In this document: positions 62,716 to 64,000 of the stretch, piece by piece | Layout of the letters: each line of letters begins with the position of its first letter | Position numbering within the stretch: position 1 is the stretch's first letter | Made by a program: the position numbers and the translations under genes | Notes under the pieces: model-generated | Database searches by the model: none | What the model was told of the DNA's origin: nothing | What the model saw: the letters and a program-made list of their open reading frames with translations, nothing else | From: Planosporangium flavigriseum | Lineage (GTDB): Bacteria; Actinomycetota; Actinomycetes; Mycobacteriales; Micromonosporaceae | Direction of reading: 5' to 3' | Length of the DNA stretch: 64,000 bases | Assembly: GCF_011947225.1 (NCBI RefSeq) | Contig: NZ_JAATVW010000006.1 | Location: forward strand, 1-64,000

Positions 62716-63255
62716 ATGAGTCAGCCACCCGACCCTGGTTACGGGGGTGCCGAGGATGCCGTGGGTTACCGCGGAGTGACAGCATGCCACGCGGCCGGCA
62801 TCAGTTACCGTCAGCTCGACTACTGGGCCCGTACGGGCCTCGTGGTGCCCAGCGTGCGGGACGCGTCCGGCTCGGGCACGCAGCGACTGTACTCGTTCCG
62901 CGACATCGTCGTGCTGAAAGTCGTCAAGCGACTCCTCGACGCGGGCGTCTCGCTTCAGAACATCCGGAAGGCGATCGACACCCTCCGTTCGCGCGGTGTC
63001 GCCGACCTGGCCGGCATCACGCTCATCTCGGACGGCACGTCCGTGTACGAGTGCCGCTCGCCGGAAGAGATCGTGGATCTGCTCCAGGGCGGGCAGGGCG
63101 TCTTCGGTATCGCGATCGCGGGCGCCTTCAACGAGATCCAGGGAACGCTGTCGCACCTGCCCGCCGAGCCGGCCGTCCAGGTCGACGACGAGCCGGTGTT
63201 CGACGCGACCGGCGACGAGTTGGCGGCCCGCCGTGCCCGCCGGCGCGCCGGCTGA
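62716..63255 (+). CDS. MerR-family regulator (Rv1830-like)
   Basis: 179 residues. Helix-turn-helix in VTACHAAGISYRQLDYWARTGL and VPSVRDASGSGTQRLYSFRD, then a long helical part. Its place between DUF151 and gcvP matches Rv1830. An AT-rich stretch (62646-62698) before it contains CTATAG and may be the promoter. Targets unknown to me. Confidence 0.9.
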   Translation: MSQPPDPGYGGAEDAVGYRGVTACHAAGISYRQLDYWARTGLVVPSVRDASGSGTQRLYSFRDIVVLKVVKRLLDAGVSLQNIRKAIDTLRSRGVADLAGITLISDGTSVYECRSPEEIVDLLQGGQGVFGIAIAGAFNEIQGTLSHLPAEPAVQVDDEPVFDATGDELAARRARRRAG

Positions 63256-63430
63256 CGTACCCACCCGGTCCAGCCGCGTCGGGTGACCATGCCGTGTGCT
63301 TGGTCACCCGTACGTCGGAGTTGTCCCAGCTCCTGCGGCTGTGCGCCGGTTTCCCGGCAACCCGCTGATCATCCGGCTAGGCCGTTGGCGCAGATTCCGC
63401 TGGTAGCGTTGTCGGTGCTGGCACGTTTAC

Positions 63431-63563
63431 GCGCGAGAGATCGTCCACAGTTCCGGACGGCGCCGAAGGGGCAAATCCTCCCCGGAACCTCTCAGGCAAA
63501 AGGACCGCGTAGGCAGGCACCTCTGGAGCGACCGAGCGCGGCTCGGCCATGACAGAGGGGGAG
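63431..63563 (+). promoter_or_regulatory. glycine riboswitch of gcvP
   Basis: The gcvT-type aptamer core is complete: GAGAG (63434-63438) pairs with CTCTC (63489-63493), CCGAAGG at 63463-63469 and CAGGCAAAAGGAC at 63493-63505. It lies about 38 bp before the gcvP start. The downstream CCTCTGG and ACAGAGG (63519-63559) close an extra stem. In relatives glycine binding turns on expression of the cleavage system. I see one aptamer, not the tandem pair. Confidence 0.92.
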
Positions 63564-63601
63564 GCGTGAGATTTTGACACCACGACCTCCCGGAGCGTGC
63601 A

Positions 63602-64000
63602 ATGACCGATCCCGTCGACCTGTCCGCGAACCGCGGGTTCGCCCGCCGGCATATCGGCGCCTCACCGGATGAGCAGCGACGCATGCTCGACTCGATCGGG
63701 TACGCGTCGATCGACGAGCTGATGAACGCGGCCATCCCGGAGGCGATCCGCTGGCACGGCTCGCTCGATCTCCCCGCTGCCGCCTCCGAGGCGGAGACGA
63801 TCGGGGAACTGCGCGCGCTGGCCGAGCGTAACCGGCCGATGGTGTCGATGATCGGCCTCGGCTACTACGGCACCGACCTCCCCGCGGTGATCCGCCGAAA
63901 CGTGCTGGAGAACCCCGCCTGGTACACGGCGTACACGCCGTACCAGCCCGAGATCAGCCAGGGGCGGCTCGAGGCGCTGCTCAACTTCCAGACCGTGATC
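63602..64000 (+). CDS. gcvP: glycine dehydrogenase (decarboxylating), GcvP, partial
   Basis: The first 133 residues are in the window; the gene continues past the right edge. [70 protein letters not shown] is the N-terminal part of the P-protein, a PLP enzyme of about 950 residues. Works with GcvH, GcvT and Lpd; it is under the glycine riboswitch. Confidence 0.96.
   Translation, partial: MTDPVDLSANRGFARRHIGASPDEQRRMLDSIGYASIDELMNAAIPEAIRWHGSLDLPAAASEAETIGELRALAERNRPMVSMIGLGYYGTDLPAVIRRNVLENPAWYTAYTPYQPEISQGRLEALLNFQTVI

Overview
The DNA is GC-rich with strong G/C third-position bias. It carries a mycobacterial-type mce operon, a PPM-dependent mannosyltransferase (MptB), a ShbA/SigD-RsdA sigma/anti-sigma pair and the actinobacterial block pgsA-like/DUF881/sbp/DUF881/gcvH/garA/ftsR/DUF151/merR/gcvP. 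It is therefore an actinomycete chromosome. A Micromonosporaceae-type organism is my guess from general gene content and style, not something the sequence proves. No rRNA, tRNA, phage, insertion sequence or CRISPR array was seen.

Layout. 1-3.9 kb: a LexA-like box, a HAD hydrolase, a gene broken by one in-frame amber codon, an ArsR/VOC pair with a perfect operator, a small membrane protein and a second VOC protein. 3.9-11.5 kb: a minus-strand glycolate/glyoxylate operon, malate synthase > GlcD > GlcE > GlcF > LldP/GlcA-type permease, resembling E. coli glc but with an AceB-type malate synthase. 11.6-16.6 kb: a DUF6131 micro-protein, a membrane-anchored alpha/beta hydrolase, a melC1-melC2 tyrosinase operon, a YdcF protein and a PLP enzyme of the D-cysteine desulfhydrase family. 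16.8-19.9 kb: a two-gene unit of an internally repeated protein without a recognised domain and a PqqD-like/M50 membrane metalloprotease; I regard this as the best candidate for an undescribed system. 19.9-34.3 kb: a GNAT/unknown/epimerase operon, an oxygenase-like protein, pirin and an MFS exporter that overlap tail to tail, MptB, MarR with a divergent serine hydrolase that lacks its nucleophile, a tandem pair of FUSC-type membrane proteins, a glycogen-binding-fold protein and a CynX-type MFS protein.

34.7-36.2 kb: two tandem TetR genes whose DNA-binding segments are almost identical in DNA while the rest has diverged. 36.2-47.5 kb: a complete minus-strand mce operon (ATPase, two YrbE permeases, MceA-F, two Mce-associated proteins), the predicted lipid or sterol importer of the cell envelope. 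47.7-56 kb: sigma factor and RsdA-like anti-sigma factor, IclR, a zinc alcohol dehydrogenase, GNAT, a CNB/thioredoxin-like/TrxR-like fusion, two patatins and a DctA-type symporter. 57.1-64 kb: the conserved pgsA-to-gcvP block, with a glycine riboswitch in front of gcvP, which runs off the window.

Repeats and signals. Short tandem repeats of 12-18 bp occur at seven or more places, inside and outside genes. Several strong inverted repeats look like terminators or operators; the oddest is an 80-bp nested inverted repeat between dctA and a patatin gene. Assignments rest on reading motifs and gene order by eye; no database search was possible.
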